Source of the DNA: Geobacter sp. UBA698
GTDB lineage: Bacteria > Desulfobacterota > Desulfuromonadia > Geobacterales > Pseudopelobacteraceae
NCBI GenBank assembly: GCA_002298925.1
Contig: DBMM01000063.1
Coordinates: forward strand, 1-12,533
DNA length: 12,533 bases
Direction: 5' to 3'
In this document: positions 1 through 6,885 of the stretch, one piece after another
How positions within the stretch are numbered: position 1 is the stretch's first letter
How the letters are laid out: each line of letters opens with the position of its first letter
The notes under the pieces: model-generated
What the model was told of the DNA's origin: nothing
The model's database searches: none
The model's input: the letters and a program-made list of their open reading frames with translations, nothing else
Position numbers and translations under genes: made by a program

Positions 1-477
1 AAGGATGTGAACACGGCCCGGATTCCGGTGCTGATGCTGACGGCCAAGGGGGACGAGATCGACCGGGTGGTGGGTTTCGAGGTCGGCGCCGACGACTATA
101 TGGTCAAGCCGTTCTCCATCCGCGAGTTGACGCTGCGCATCAAGGCCATACTGCGGCGCTCCGAGACCGAGGCACCCGCTCCGTCCCTGATTTCCATCGG
201 GAAGATTGTCATCGACAAACAGCGCCATCTCGTGACCAGCGCCGGGGCCGAGGTGGACCTGACCAGCACGGAGTTCAAGCTGCTGCTGTACCTGGCTGAA
301 CGGCTCGGCCGGGTGCTCAGTCGCGAACTGCTGTTGCAGGATGTCTGGAGCTACAACAATGTCGGCGACACGCGTACGGTTGACACACACATCACCCGCC
401 TGCGCAGCAAGCTGGGAGCACCCGGTGACCTGATCAAGACGGTGCGCGGATTCGGCTACAAGATGGAGGAAAGCTGA
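1..477 (+). CDS. OmpR/PhoB-family response regulator, 5' truncated by window edge
   Basis: This is a DNA-binding response regulator that would receive phosphate from the kinase encoded 2 bases downstream and control transcription. The frame is open to base 1, so the gene starts outside the window; the GTG at 7 is internal to the receiver domain. Visible residues 1-55 are the second half of a receiver: the switch Thr in VLMLTAKGDE, the GADDY loop and the conserved Lys in MVKPF. The phosphoacceptor Asp lies off the left edge. Residues ~62-158 form an OmpR/PhoB winged helix, with the EFKLLLYLA helix, the recognition helix around DTRTVDTHITRLRSKLG and the closing hairpin IKTVRGFGYKME. The end sits at the usual family C-terminus. 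The target regulon cannot be read from the sequence; PhoB-like phosphate control is possible, but no pst or phoU gene is in view. Confidence 0.95.
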   Translation, partial: KDVNTARIPVLMLTAKGDEIDRVVGFEVGADDYMVKPFSIRELTLRIKAILRRSETEAPAPSLISIGKIVIDKQRHLVTSAGAEVDLTSTEFKLLLYLAERLGRVLSRELLLQDVWSYNNVGDTRTVDTHITRLRSKLGAPGDLIKTVRGFGYKMEES

Positions 478-479
478 TC

Positions 480-2234
480 ATGAAATTCCGTTCCAAGCTG
501 ATGCTCTCCTATCTGTTGCTGATCCTGCTGATTTCCGGCAGTTTTTACCTGTTTTACACCCGCAGTCTGCAGGCTTCCCTGGTGGATGAGAGCCGTGCAA
601 ACCTGATGAACCAGGCTGCACTGGTCAGCATGCTTGTGGAAAAGGAGGGACGTACGCTGACCCCCCAGCAACAGGCGGTCAAGATTGGCGCCGCGATCAA
701 GGCACGGGTGACATTGATCACGCTGGATGGCACGGTTGTCGGCGATTCGGATGTCAATCAGGCCAAGCTGGGAGAACTGCAGAACCACCTCGACCGGCCG
801 GAGATCCGGGAAGCCATGCAAACCGGCAAGGGGAGTGCGATCCGTTATTCCCAGACCTTACGGCGCGACATGCTGTACGTTGCGACCACCACGGTCTCCA
901 AGGGTGCTCAGACCGGTTTCGTACGCCTGGCCCTGCCGCTGGACTACCTGGCCGATGTCAGGCTGTCGCTGCACGGTGTACTGGGGGCGATTGCCCTGTC
1001 GACCATACTGGCGGCACTGATCCTGAGCTACGTCTTTTCCAACGTAACATCCCGCCCGCTGCGGGAAATTGCCTCAGCTGCCGCCCGCATCGGCCGGGGC
1101 GAACCGGGGGTGATCGTCGCCGTCAGCAGCCACGATGAGGTGGCTGATCTGGCTGATGTACTCAATGACATGGCCCGGCGCATCGATAATCAGGTCAGGC
1201 GGCTCTCGATGGAAAAGCAGCGTCTGGACACGATCCTGGCCGGCATGGGCGAAGGGGTGATGGTCGCTTCCGGTGACGGCACCATCCTGCTGGTCAACCA
1301 GGCCTTCGGCCCGCTGTTCGGCATCCGGGGCGCTGTGGAAGGGAAGGGGCTGATCGAAATTTCACGCCATCCCGACCTGCTGGCAGCCTTCAACGAGCTG
1401 CGCTCCTCGGGCGGTGAACTGATCCGTGAGATAGTTATCCCGACCGGCGAAAAAACCCTGCTGACCCACTGGGTGCCCTTGCTGGTGGATGGCGATGACC
1501 AAGGGGTGGTAGCCGTGTTCCATGACATAACCGACATGAAGACGGTCGAGAACATGCGGCGCGACTTTGTGGCCAATGTCTCCCACGAGCTGCGCACGCC
1601 GGTTTCAGTCATCAAGGGGTATGCCGAAACGCTGCTGGACGGTCTGCTGGAGAGCGACCCCCAGCGTGCCAGGCGTTTCGTGGAGATCATCCTGAATCAT
1701 TCCGAGCGCCTGGCAGCGCTGATCAACGACATCCTGACCCTGTCCCATCTGGAATCGAAAGAGGCTGTTCTGGATCTGTATCCACTGGATCTGGGCGGGA
1801 CCATGGCCAAGGCCTGCCAGCTGCTGGAAGCCGGAGCCCTGCAAAAGCAGATCGTTCTCAGAAACGAGGTGCCGAGCGGCCTGCCCAGGGTCATGGCTGA
1901 CCAGGGACGCCTGGAACAGGTTCTGATCAATCTCCTGGAAAATGCAGTCAAATACACGCCCGAAGGGGGTACTGTCAGGCTGTTTAGAGTGGATGAAGAC
2001 CAGTTTGTACGGATTTCGGTCATGGACACCGGCATCGGCATCCCGCCGAAAGACCTTGGTCGCATCTTCGAGCGCTTTTACCGGGTTGACGAGGCCCGCA
2101 GCCGCGAGCAGGGCGGCACCGGCCTGGGGCTGGCCATCGTCAAGCACATCGTGCAGCTGCATGGCGGCGAGGTGTTCGTCAGCAGCGATCCGGGCAAAGG
2201 TTCGGTGTTCTCGTTTACGCTGCGCAAGGCTTGA
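480..2234 (+). CDS. PhoR/PnpS-type membrane sensor histidine kinase
   Basis: This 584-aa inner-membrane kinase is the partner of the upstream regulator. The domain order is TM1 (~8-26), an extracytoplasmic sensor domain (~30-160), TM2 (~162-187), HAMP (~185-240), PAS (~250-350), HisKA and HATPase_c. The phosphorylated His is H369 in NVSHELRTP. The N box contains N488 (LLENAVKYTPEGG), G1 is DTGIGIP (516-522), the F box is FERFYRVD, and G2 is GGTGLGL (545-551). All catalytic boxes are intact, so the enzyme should be active. The ATG at 480 follows the regulator stop by 2 bases and has a GGAGG site about 8 bases upstream, which lies inside the regulator's last codons, so translation is probably coupled. 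The layout matches PhoR/PnpS/WalK-type kinases. The PhoR label rests on domain order and the HisKA sequence, not on a known ligand. Confidence 0.95.
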   Translation: MKFRSKLMLSYLLLILLISGSFYLFYTRSLQASLVDESRANLMNQAALVSMLVEKEGRTLTPQQQAVKIGAAIKARVTLITLDGTVVGDSDVNQAKLGELQNHLDRPEIREAMQTGKGSAIRYSQTLRRDMLYVATTTVSKGAQTGFVRLALPLDYLADVRLSLHGVLGAIALSTILAALILSYVFSNVTSRPLREIASAAARIGRGEPGVIVAVSSHDEVADLADVLNDMARRIDNQVRRLSMEKQRLDTILAGMGEGVMVASGDGTILLVNQAFGPLFGIRGAVEGKGLIEISRHPDLLAAFNELRSSGGELIREIVIPTGEKTLLTHWVPLLVDGDDQGVVAVFHDITDMKTVENMRRDFVANVSHELRTPVSVIKGYAETLLDGLLESDPQRARRFVEIILNHSERLAALINDILTLSHLESKEAVLDLYPLDLGGTMAKACQLLEAGALQKQIVLRNEVPSGLPRVMADQGRLEQVLINLLENAVKYTPEGGTVRLFRVDEDQFVRISVMDTGIGIPPKDLGRIFERFYRVDEARSREQGGTGLGLAIVKHIVQLHGGEVFVSSDPGKGSVFSFTLRKA

Positions 2235-2237
2235 ATG

Positions 2238-2272
2238 AAAAAACGCCGCACCCGGTAACAGATGCGGCGTTT
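2238..2272. terminator. Probable bidirectional rho-independent terminator
   Basis: The perfect inverted repeat AAACGCCGCA (2241-2250) / TGCGGCGTTT (2263-2272) has a 12-base loop and begins 6 bases after the kinase stop. Read on the - strand, the stem is followed by six T residues (2243-2238), a strong terminator for the - strand genes converging from the right. Read on +, only a short T run follows, so termination of the kinase unit may be weaker. It separates two converging transcripts. Confidence 0.8.
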
Positions 2273-2330
2273 CGGTTCATGCCCGTGCGGTTGGTCAGTA
2301 GGCGTACTGCAGTCCCACCGGTAATTTTTC

Positions 2331-2401
2331 GAACCGCCCGGTGCGGACCCGCATGCCGGGTGGTGTGGGGGCTGGGGGAGAAAAAAACCCAGCTATCTAA
2401 T
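2331..2401 (+). mobile_element. Group II intron remnant: domain V/VI-like RNA, class C type
   Basis: Bases 2333-2364 fold as a domain V hairpin of 13 bp: 2333-2341 with 2356-2364, then 2342-2345 with 2350-2353. It has a two-base bulge (TG, 2354-2355) on the 3' side and a four-base loop (GACC, 2346-2349). Bulge side, loop size and near-34-base length are those of group II intron domain V, and the triad position reads CGC (2335-2337), as in bacterial class C introns. The next stretch can form a domain VI-like stem, GCTGGG (2371-2376) with CCCAGC (2388-2393), followed by a TATCTAAT tail. No reverse transcriptase or domains I-IV are present; only 58 bases separate the terminator from domain V. 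The element is therefore a remnant. The RNA call comes from hand folding, and the 3' boundary is approximate. Confidence 0.55.
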
Positions 2402-2434
2402 TCGGCGGAGTCCTGCTCGGAGCCTCGCCAGACA

Positions 2435-2725
2435 CTATTGAAGGTGTGTGATGACCGTGGCGCTCAACACCCGCGGAGCACTGGCACCCGCGTGCGCGGC
2501 ATTCTTGGCCACCCAGTCTCTCGCCTTCTGAATGCTCTCGTCTATTCCGGCTTGATCCTGGCACACAGTCACCGAGAACCCGCCATCAGCACTAGAGGCC
2601 AGAGTATAGCTCACCAGGCCCTTGACTGTTCGAAGCAGTTTTTCGACATCGGCTTTGTTCTTCTCCAGCACGCCGAACAACTCTTTGGCTCCCTTTCCTG
2701 TATATTCCCTGATAACTACTTGCAT
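2435..2725 (-). CDS. Small ABM-like (dimeric alpha/beta barrel) protein
   Basis: This 96-aa cytoplasmic protein has no signal peptide. The ATG at 2725 is chosen because an AAGGAGGAG site lies just upstream; a longer frame from 2812 would run through that site and add an unlikely charged leader. The pattern is beta strand (MQVVIREYT), a long helix with ELFGVLEKNKADVEKLL, a strand around GLVSYTLASSADGGFSVTV, then a helix with IDESIQKARDWVAKN and a last strand LSATVITHL. This order and size match the ferredoxin-like dimeric alpha/beta barrel group that includes antibiotic biosynthesis monooxygenase (ABM) proteins. No catalytic residues can be assigned; many family members are small oxygenases or stress proteins of unknown substrate. 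A terminator (2860-2882) separates it from the upstream gene, so it probably has its own promoter in 2726-2859. Confidence 0.85.
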   Translation of the reverse strand: MQVVIREYTGKGAKELFGVLEKNKADVEKLLRTVKGLVSYTLASSADGGFSVTVCQDQAGIDESIQKARDWVAKNAAHAGASAPRVLSATVITHLQ

Positions 2726-2859
2726 GATGAGCTCCTCCTTTTCGTTCGTTTTATGTCTGTATCTCCTCTTAAGTGTTGGCTCGAGCAAGTATTCCCCATC
2801 GCTCCTTTCCACGCAGCGATGAGCACCGCGTTGGTCGCCGCCGCCGAAGGTAAAGGTAA

Positions 2860-2882
2860 AGGACGGCGCTTTTCGCCGTCCT
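2860..2882 (-). terminator. Rho-independent terminator behind the 101-aa gene
   Basis: The perfect 9-bp stem AGGACGGCG (2860-2868) / CGCCGTCCT (2874-2882) has a 5-base loop. On the - strand it starts 25 bases after the stop of the 2908-3213 gene and is followed by TTTACCTTTACC, a broken T-rich tract. It probably ends or attenuates the transcript of the binding-protein unit before the 96-aa gene. Confidence 0.65.
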
Positions 2883-2907
2883 ACTAGACCTCGATGTTAG
2901 GTGGATC

Positions 2908-3213
2908 TCATGACCACTTCTTGCCGAGCTCGTCCAGCCCTGCCTTTTGCAAATCCTCCGGGCTCATCAGAATGCGGAATTTACAAGAGGCCTGGAAGTT
3001 GAGAAAGAAGGGCTCTGCATAGAAGGGCACATCTGATGGCGTTTTAACATCAACCACGAAGAGTCCGCCGCGTTTCCCATCTTGCTCCGTGAAATAGGCT
3101 GTCTCCGGTTTGATTGATTCGAGGATACGCCCGATGATCTCGCCCACCTTGCCGCTTCTGACGAGGGAGTTGAAAGGTTCAGGTGGGAATTCGACTGTAA
3201 GTAACATTTTCAT
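2908..3213 (-). CDS. Conserved-looking 101-aa protein of unknown function
   Basis: I do not recognise a named family. The ATG at 3213 has a strong AAGGAGG site about 8 bases upstream and lies 25 bases behind the binding-protein stop, so the two are probably co-transcribed. The protein is soluble, with no signal peptide or membrane segment. It opens with a strand (MKMLLTVEFPPEPF), then a helix (VGEIIGRILESIK), a strand pair (ETAYFTEQDGKRGGLFVVDV), a proline-rich turn, a second helix-like stretch (AEPFFLNFQAS) and a last strand (CKFRILMSPEDL). This resembles a ferredoxin-like alpha/beta barrel subunit, as does the 96-aa protein downstream, but the two sequences are not obviously similar. Its position suggests a role with the amide/urea binding protein; no reaction can be named. 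Confidence 0.85.
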   Translation of the reverse strand: MKMLLTVEFPPEPFNSLVRSGKVGEIIGRILESIKPETAYFTEQDGKRGGLFVVDVKTPSDVPFYAEPFFLNFQASCKFRILMSPEDLQKAGLDELGKKWS

Positions 3214-3238
3214 GTCATGGCCTCCTTTTGTTGTTTGC

Positions 3239-4351
3239 CTACTTTATAGCTTGCAGGCACTCCTTTGGATCAATGACCCCCAAACTCTTGACAATTTTGA
3301 AATTACCGTTGTTCGCCTGGCCAATGTACATGTTCATGCGAACGTGATGCTGACCGGGCACCATTTCAGCTGGACCACCCGGCCCCTCGGCGATCTTTGC
3401 ATGGTCCAGTGCCTTGATGACATCTTCCTGCTTCAGCGAGCCTGCCTCTTTCACGGCAGCCTCCCAGAGCATCAGACCCCGGTACATGCCAGTACTCGCA
3501 CTGCCGGCAGTGAACTTGGCACTGCCTGGATAGAGTTTGTCGTACTGCTTGAGCAGTTCCTTGCTGAATGGATCGCTGACGGTCTGGTAGTAGTCGAGGC
3601 AACTGTACAGACCCTCCACGTGTGCGGCTGGCAAAAGCTTCAGGATGTTCTCCTCGAAGTACGTGCAGACGAGATGTCCACCCCGCTTCGTGAAGCCGGA
3701 GTTGTAAAGCTGCTCGAGGAATGGCGCAAGCCCAGGAGGAACGATCGTATTAAATACCACCTCGGCAGCGCTGGACGTGATCTTGTCAACAGTCTTGCTA
3801 TAGTCAGTGTGATCGAGGGGAAAGTACTGCTCTCCAACTATCGCGCCATCGTTGGCCGTGACAACTTGATGAACCTTCTTGTTCATCACGTGTGGCCAGA
3901 TATAGTCAGCTGACGGCAAGTAGAATTTCTTCGCCCCGGTTTGTTGCATCAGCCAGGGAATGAGCGGTTCAACCTGTTGCGCTGGCACCGGGCCGGTACA
4001 GAAGATGAGCGGGTTACATTCCTGTCCCTCGTATTGCTCCGGGTAAATGTAGAGCTTCTTGCCCTTCACTACGGCAGGACCCTTGATAGCCTGTCTCGTG
4101 GAGCTGTAAATGCCACCGAAAATCGCATCGACTTGATCTTGCTGGACGAGCTTGGTGGCTTTGGCTTCCGCGACGCTATCTGTAGTTGCACTGTCCTCAA
4201 GGCAGAGATCTATCTGCCGCCCCAACAAGCCACCCTTTGCATTGATGTCATTAATCACCATCCTGGCCACGTTTGCATTGGCGAGACCCAAGACCGAGAG
4301 TGCACCCGTGAGGTCCGTGATTACGCCCACCTTGATCGATGATTCTTTCAT
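3239..4351 (-). CDS. AmiC/UrtA-like amide or urea binding protein without signal peptide
   Basis: This 370-aa protein belongs to the type I periplasmic-binding-protein fold (Peripla_BP_5/6; AmiC, UrtA, FmdD group). The opening KVGVITDLTGALSVLG and the region 101-160 (YPEQYEGQE, FCTGPVPAQQ, SADYIWP) match the family ligand-cleft pattern; Tyr107 and Tyr150 sit where AmiC and UrtA have cleft residues. The ATG at 4351 follows an AGAGGAG site. The longer frame to 4423 adds 24 polar residues and no hydrophobic segment, so no signal peptide exists from either start. The protein should stay in the cytoplasm, like AmiC, which senses amides and holds the antiterminator AmiR. No ABC permease, ATPase or AmiR-like ANTAR gene is in the window. 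Sensing of a small amide or urea is inferred. It probably shares a transcript with the 101-aa gene. Confidence 0.9.
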   Translation of the reverse strand: MKESSIKVGVITDLTGALSVLGLANANVARMVINDINAKGGLLGRQIDLCLEDSATTDSVAEAKATKLVQQDQVDAIFGGIYSSTRQAIKGPAVVKGKKLYIYPEQYEGQECNPLIFCTGPVPAQQVEPLIPWLMQQTGAKKFYLPSADYIWPHVMNKKVHQVVTANDGAIVGEQYFPLDHTDYSKTVDKITSSAAEVVFNTIVPPGLAPFLEQLYNSGFTKRGGHLVCTYFEENILKLLPAAHVEGLYSCLDYYQTVSDPFSKELLKQYDKLYPGSAKFTAGSASTGMYRGLMLWEAAVKEAGSLKQEDVIKALDHAKIAEGPGGPAEMVPGQHHVRMNMYIGQANNGNFKIVKSLGVIDPKECLQAIK

Positions 4352-4560
4352 GGCGTTATCTCCTCTCAAAACTGTGGTGAATAGGCGCTGGCTTTTAAAG
4401 GGTGTTCTGGCCTGACATGCCACTCGGCTTTAGAACGCATGCTCACCCATAGCATAGATTTAGTGAAGCCCGCTCCCCATGCCTAACGCGTCCAGTGATT
4501 CCCGGGGCTGCTGATTTTGCAGCATCCGGAGTAACCCCTCGTCAGGCATCCGGCCGTCTC
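4352..4560. other. Non-coding stretch upstream of the AmiC-like gene
   Basis: Together with the pseudogene to its right this makes 421 bases without an intact gene. I see no convincing protein frame or RNA gene. It must hold the promoter of the binding-protein unit unless read-through occurs from the right; no clear -35/-10 pair could be fixed by eye. A 6-bp inverted repeat, CCGGCC (4550-4555) / GGCCGG (4564-4569), overlaps the pseudogene stop but has no T tract. Confidence 0.5.
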
Positions 4561-4754
4561 TCAGGCCGGTTTGATGTTCCAGTTCATGCGGAACACGTTC
4601 TGCGGATCCCCCACTTCGCCTTAACCTCGGTGAGCCGCTTGAGCCCCTTGCCGAGCGCCGCCTCGATGCGTTCGCGCCCCGCGTTCTCAGTCAGGAATTT
4701 GATGTGCGTGTCGTCGGTGGAGAACGATTTCATATCGTTCCACGCTGCCGCTCT
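4561..4754 (-). pseudogene. C-terminal remnant of a berberine-bridge-type FAD oxidase, frameshifted
   Basis: Reading leftward from 4754 (after an in-frame TGA at 4757-4755) gives 48 codons that include AAWNDMKSFSTDD, LTENAGRERIEAALG and LKRLTEVKAKW. The frame then breaks in a run of five C on the + strand (4608-4612). Two bases further on it resumes as DPQNVFRMNWNIKPA and a TGA stop. The joined sequence has the form of the BBE domain that ends FAD-linked oxidases, with the typical K-x-x-W-DP-x-N-x-F-x-x-N-x-NI-x-P close. In the upstream frame alone, that ending is lost; in the downstream frame alone, a TAA lies just before. The FAD-binding part of the gene is absent, the exported-protein gene occupying that place. 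This is a decayed fragment, not a functional gene; the family call is from motif memory. Confidence 0.75.
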
Positions 4755-4772
4755 TCATCTATCGTTCATCCG

Positions 4773-5738
4773 TCACTTTGCCGTGCCTGGTTCCTCACGC
4801 AGCTTTTTTGCGGCAAGCGTGGCCGGAACCTTCGGAAATACACTGAAGTGCACCTCTTGCCCTTTAGCGTCGAAATACTTGTAGCCTGTGGACGAGATCG
4901 GATGCTCTAGACCTTTAGTCGTCTTGCGAAACAGCACCCGCACTACGGCCGCGCTGCGGAAACCCGGATCGGCAAAGCCCGAGTGTCCCACTCCGGCACG
5001 CGTTTCAAGGATTTCCGTATCCCGGTCTTTAAGCTCTTCCGGCAGCTTCCACTGCTGTTTTTGCACCAGGGCTTGCATGCGGCGCGCCTCATTGATCATC
5101 TCCGGAGCAAGACGCGGCCAGTGCAGCCGCAGCCTGCCGATGGCTCCATCCGGGTTAAGGCCGACTACCAGTTCGGAGCCGAACACCGGCACGCCGTCAA
5201 TGACGCGCTCATAGGTCGCGGTGCGGGCCACGTGCAGGCTGGCCTTGCGTGGATCAAAATCACGGGGAAGCTCCTGTTTGGGGGTCGCACCGGCAAATTC
5301 ATCCTGAAACCCGGCAAACTCGCGGTTTTTCACATCCAGGCGTGATTTCCGCAGCACATCGTCGATACGGGGCAGCAATACCTCCCTGCTGATTTCTTTG
5401 GAAGCAAGCGGTTTGTTCGCGGTTCCATAGGCTGCGTTCTCAAATGCCAGACTGTGCAGATCGCTGCGATCGATATAACTGAACTCCTTTGTACCGGCGA
5501 AACGGAATGGGCCGGCCGCGCGCTCTTGCAGTTCGCCGGCGGGCTTGGTTGCCAGCTGCTTCTGCAGCATGTCGCTGATCTCGGCCCGATCCCGCGCAGT
5601 CAGCTCACGTGGTTTCGGCATGCTCACTTTCGGATTAACGGCGGTCTCCTGCGCCAGAGCTAGCGCCTCCGGCATGATCAGCATTGCGGCGACAAGTACC
5701 ATTCCTGCACTTATAAGTATGCGTAGATTAGCTGTCAT
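4773..5738 (-). CDS. Exported protein with thermolysin-propeptide-like (FTP) segment
   Basis: This 321-aa protein starts at the ATG at 5738, which has an AAGGGGA site upstream and begins a signal peptide: MTANLR, a hydrophobic core to ~28 and a probable cut near ALALA-QE. The longer frame to 5867 adds a proline-rich leader and is rejected. The mature part is mixed: a helical, charged region (~45-145), then a strand segment at ~175-207 with YERVIDGVPVFGSELVVGLN and a following DGAIGRLRLHW. The GVPVFGSELxVxLNxDG pattern is that of the FTP domain in propeptides of thermolysin-like M4 peptidases. No HExxH motif or peptidase domain follows, so this is a free-standing propeptide-like protein. A chaperone, inhibitor or binding role is inferred. 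It lies 40 bases behind the DUF6345-like gene and is probably in its operon. Confidence 0.85.
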   Translation of the reverse strand: MTANLRILISAGMVLVAAMLIMPEALALAQETAVNPKVSMPKPRELTARDRAEISDMLQKQLATKPAGELQERAAGPFRFAGTKEFSYIDRSDLHSLAFENAAYGTANKPLASKEISREVLLPRIDDVLRKSRLDVKNREFAGFQDEFAGATPKQELPRDFDPRKASLHVARTATYERVIDGVPVFGSELVVGLNPDGAIGRLRLHWPRLAPEMINEARRMQALVQKQQWKLPEELKDRDTEILETRAGVGHSGFADPGFRSAAVVRVLFRKTTKGLEHPISSTGYKYFDAKGQEVHFSVFPKVPATLAAKKLREEPGTAK

Positions 5739-5778
5739 AGTGATCCCCTTTTCCTTTGCCTTATGAATCCTCACTCCG

Positions 5779-6633
5779 TTATTTGCAGACCCAGCGCCAC
5801 GCGATCCAGGTGGGTGGCATGGCATCGGGTATGCGATTGGTGGGGGTCTCGAAATCACGCCGTGCAACGGCCTCCCCTTCGGTGCGTCCGGTCGCGGTAA
5901 TCACGGCGCAGACCCCGGACTGCACGTCGATCAGTCCGGCCGCCATCCAGGCCGAACGATAACTGCTGGAGCCGATAAAAGGAGCCGGTCCGAGGTACAT
6001 GCCGACCGTAGGCAGCTTCGAGGCCGAATCAAGGTTGTCGTGGGTCGCGTCTCCTGAATGGCCCATTGCCAGGTGCAGACCCGCGAACACATTCCACCAT
6101 TGATTGGTCAGGGACACCAGGTCCATGGGGCAGCTGGCATTGATCATGAACGTGTTCAGATTTCCGTTTGCGCCGAACACTCCCGAACCGGGGAATTCAC
6201 CCAGGCGCAGCGACGCCCCGATGTCGACGAAGTTGTTCGACGCACCAGGCTTGGCCGTCACGATGAAATCCGGGTCGGTCGCGGTGGGGGGATTCTGGCA
6301 ACTGCCATGCCCGGAGAATACATTCAGATCCGCCGACGACCAGTCGATTTCAATGGAATCACCACCGCCCGGGAAGCTGTCCTCAATGTAATCCCGCGGC
6401 CATACCAGGGTGTTCTGCCAATAGAAACGCAGGCTATGGGTGCCGAACAGATTAAACCACGTCGAAAAACCATCGGTGGCATCACAGGTCAGAGACACAT
6501 CGGCGCTCTTGGGGAAGCCGGCATCGCTGTATTTCTCGACGCAGCCCATGCTGTAATTGGTGGCATGGGCAAGGGAATGCGCTAAGAGCAGCAAAACCAG
6601 AGACATGGATAGCTTGTAAATTGGGTTGGCCAT
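5779..6633 (-). CDS. Exported DUF6345-like protein with a clan CD-style His/Cys pair
   Basis: The ATG at 6633 has a perfect AAGGAGGT site 3-4 bases upstream and starts a signal peptide (core SLVLLLLA, probable cut AHA-TN after residue 24), giving 284 aa before cleavage. The frame extends to 6714, but without the site. The mature protein has a strand ending in NVFSGHGS (H109), about 60 residues later a strand ending in TFMINASCPMD (C168), then WWNVFAGLHLAMGHSGD (185-195). This order matches DUF6345 as I recall it. His-Gly after a hydrophobic strand and Cys after a second one is also the layout of caspase/gingipain-type (clan CD) cysteine peptidases. Peptidase activity is therefore possible but unproven. 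Several further Cys (31, 50, 112, 242, 283) could form disulfides outside the cytoplasm. The gene heads a two-gene unit with the FTP-like gene. Confidence 0.85.
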   Translation of the reverse strand: MANPIYKLSMSLVLLLLAHSLAHATNYSMGCVEKYSDAGFPKSADVSLTCDATDGFSTWFNLFGTHSLRFYWQNTLVWPRDYIEDSFPGGGDSIEIDWSSADLNVFSGHGSCQNPPTATDPDFIVTAKPGASNNFVDIGASLRLGEFPGSGVFGANGNLNTFMINASCPMDLVSLTNQWWNVFAGLHLAMGHSGDATHDNLDSASKLPTVGMYLGPAPFIGSSSYRSAWMAAGLIDVQSGVCAVITATGRTEGEAVARRDFETPTNRIPDAMPPTWIAWRWVCK

Positions 6634-6885
6634 ATGACCTCCTTGGTAAAGGGGACTTTTGGGGGGAAGCAGTTGAGCCGTTAACAAATGAACTATTCTG
6701 TCGCCTGCCTGCAACTACGTCCCACGCTTGGGTTGTTTTCCTTTTATTTTTCCGCCCGTTACCCCAGCAACTTCCACTGTTCTGGGGGCGGTCTCTGCGA
6801 AGCTTCAATGCCACGGTTGATCATTTATTCAATCACTCCATTCTCTTGAAATATGTCTGATGGAAAGCAAACCTCATTCCTCTCC
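6634..6885. other. Intergenic region between oxidase-like and DUF6345-like genes
   Basis: These 252 bases contain no supported gene. They hold the leader and ribosome site of the DUF6345-like gene and probably its promoter; no clear -35/-10 pair was fixed. An imperfect inverted repeat (CCGC and CCCCAG at 6752-6767 with CTGGGGGCGG at 6782-6791) lies about 95 bases downstream of the oxidase-like stop. On the - strand it is followed by A-rich DNA, not T, so it is not a standard terminator for the upstream gene. Confidence 0.4.

Noticed and set aside
2371..2393. GCTGGG/CCCAGC stem with A7 loop read as a - strand terminator
   Set aside because: The T run lies in the loop, not after the stem; it fits better as a domain VI-like stem on the + strand.
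2231..2887. + strand frame of 218 codons after the kinase
   Set aside because: It runs through the terminator, the intron-like RNA and the antisense of the 96-aa gene; no domain or ribosome site supports it.
3110..3913. + strand frame of 267 codons opposite the AmiC-like gene
   Set aside because: Antisense to a gene with clear binding-protein motifs and no support of its own.
6752..6791. Imperfect inverted repeat as terminator for the oxidase-like gene
   Set aside because: It has a six-base bulge and is followed on the coding strand by A-rich, not T-rich, DNA.
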